This document shows, piece by piece, positions 4,189 through 5,177 of a DNA stretch of 5,177 nt. Each line of letters starts with the position of its first letter. The first letter of the stretch is position 1. The position numbers and the translations under genes were made by a program. The notes beneath the pieces were generated by a model that saw nothing but the letters and a program-made list of their open reading frames with translations, searched no databases and was not told where the DNA came from. This DNA comes from Pleurocapsa sp. MO_226.B13 (lineage in GTDB: Bacteria > Cyanobacteriota > Cyanobacteriia > Cyanobacteriales > Xenococcaceae), in assembly GCA_030064795.1 (NCBI GenBank), contig JASJEI010000521.1:1-5177 (forward strand), given 5' to 3'.

Positions 4189-5177
4189 GGTTTTTCAAGC
4201 AGATTAATCCCTGGTTGCAGAACAGTACCGCCTCTGCCTTTGACCTGAACTTTATTCGCTATATCTTCAGGAGCGAGATAGCCCGCATCATAAGCAATCG
4301 CATCACAAAATATCACCCGCACCCAAGGAACATCGCGAGCCATACTATAGGAGGCAATCGCCCCTAGAGCTTTACCTAATAATTTGGTATCCATCGAACC
4401 AGAAGTATCGAGAATCACCCCAAAAGTACGACCATGTTGAGTAGTAGCGTCGGTTACATAACGAGGACGAGGAATGTCGGGGGTGGCAGCTTGACGGCGA
4501 CTGGGACGGGCATAGGAACGAACCCGAACTATGGGTGCAAAATAATTATCGAACCACTTGGCTAATTCCACATCCCAAGGAATCGGCGGTTGACTTAAGG
4601 CTCTAATTTCTTCGATTAAACCGGCGGGCAAATAACCCCGTTCTCCCTCGTGGTGGTAAACCAAACCTTGAGCTAGGCAACGACGATAAAAGTCATCTAA
4701 ATCCATACCCTCGGAACAGTTCCACCATTCAGGAATCCCCCGTTCTAAAATATCGCACTGACCAATTCCTTTGAGAGTAGCCAACTTACGATATCGACGT
4801 AGATCGGTGACAATGCGATCGTAAATCGCTTCAGCCGATAAACCTTTTAAATCTGAGTCGTATAAGACTCCCATTGTCGGTAGTTCGCCAATACCCATTT
4901 CTACCAGCCAACTGTTGATGACATAATCACAAGCAACATTCCAATAGTAAGGATCTCGACCCTCACGTCTTAGATCGTGTCTCAGACCAACATGGAGCAA
5001 TTCATGGGCCATCACAAAACGAGCCTGATACTCATCCAAACCCGCAGCAGGATTGATAAAAATTTCCTGACTCTGAGTATCTACGGCTGCTACTGAAATA
5101 TCAAGACGCTGACAAATCAAAGGGTCTTCAATAATTTTAAAATTGCTGGCTAACGCCCCTAAAAGCGGATAAGAACT
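4158..5177 (-). CDS. DUF2201-type metallopeptidase/VWA protein, start outside window, frameshifted end
   Basis: A predicted zinc metallopeptidase-like protein fused to a von Willebrand A-like domain. The frame is open to the right edge, so the true start lies outside; the first visible residues are SSYPLLGALASNFKIIEDP. Counting from the edge, the zinc-site motif HELLH is at residues 58-62, followed by the family-typical NVACDYVINSWLVEMG and LSAEAIYDRIVTDL. The VWA MIDAS motif DTSGSMD is at 257-263, and its distal threonine is in GGTVL at about 316-320. All expected catalytic and metal residues are present. The protein ends early at 4158 after LEKPKIFRHLHRY, where a frameshift replaces the final strand of the VWA fold. 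In other genomes such genes usually sit beside a MoxR-type AAA+ ATPase, which would lie beyond the right edge. The biological role is unknown. A TTG at 5120 could be mistaken for the start but lies inside the conserved region. Confidence 0.9.
   Translation of the reverse strand, partial: SSYPLLGALASNFKIIEDPLICQRLDISVAAVDTQSQEIFINPAAGLDEYQARFVMAHELLHVGLRHDLRREGRDPYYWNVACDYVINSWLVEMGIGELPTMGVLYDSDLKGLSAEAIYDRIVTDLRRYRKLATLKGIGQCDILERGIPEWWNCSEGMDLDDFYRRCLAQGLVYHHEGERGYLPAGLIEEIRALSQPPIPWDVELAKWFDNYFAPIVRVRSYARPSRRQAATPDIPRPRYVTDATTQHGRTFGVILDTSGSMDTKLLGKALGAIASYSMARDVPWVRVIFCDAIAYDAGYLAPEDIANKVQVKGRGGTVLQPGINLLEKPKIFRHLHRY

Noticed and set aside
4186..4196. Programmed -1 frameshift at the GAA-AAA run
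   Set aside because: No standard slippery heptamer in the correct frame and no obvious downstream stimulatory hairpin. A mutation or sequencing error is simpler.
4167..4367. 66-residue plus-strand frame
   Set aside because: Antisense to the conserved VWA domain, with no recognisable features.

Overview
The window looks cyanobacterial. It carries a HIP1 octamer (GCGATCGC, 4132-4139), and its protein families are typical of cyanobacterial plasmids and accessory islands. The genus cannot be told from the sequence, and I cannot say whether this is a plasmid or a chromosomal island. Every convincing gene lies on the minus strand, so transcription runs from high to low coordinates. Function calls rest on motif recognition by eye, not on database searches.

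Layout in the direction of transcription. (1) 5177-4042: the 3' part of a putative metallopeptidase/von Willebrand A protein (DUF2201 type). Its start is beyond the window, and a single-base frameshift near 4191 cuts off the last ~48 family-typical residues. (2) 3864-2985: two overlapping genes, a Panacea-domain (DUF4065) antitoxin and a 145-residue partner that is probably its toxin. (3) 2855-2139: a small 73-residue protein that I infer to be an antitoxin, followed by the wreck of a zeta-type toxin/kinase. The apparent toxin start (MNPK) is joined almost directly to its C-terminal third, so the Walker A half is gone. (4) 1986-1112: a type Ib partition pair, ParA and a small ribbon-helix-helix ParB/ParG-like protein, sharing an ATGA stop/start overlap. 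(5) 1010-1: the N-terminal 336 residues of a SNF2-family helicase that runs off the left edge.

The most striking non-coding signal is a dispersed family of short repeats. The decamer GTAAATACAG (either strand) occurs exactly six times: at 1276, 1300, 2922, 2952, 2970 and 3953. A sister element, TGTAAAGCTGTAT, occurs at 2077 and 2937, with several degenerate copies. The repeats fill the gaps in front of the Panacea pair, the zeta antitoxin and parA, and two copies lie inside the coding sequence of the ribbon-helix-helix gene. They are good candidates for the centromere and/or operator sites of the partition system. If so, partition and the neighbouring toxin-antitoxin genes may share one DNA-binding regulator.

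Taken together, modules 2-4 look like a maintenance region: active partition, one apparently intact toxin-antitoxin pair and one decayed pair. The helicase and the metallopeptidase/VWA gene flank it without an obvious functional link.
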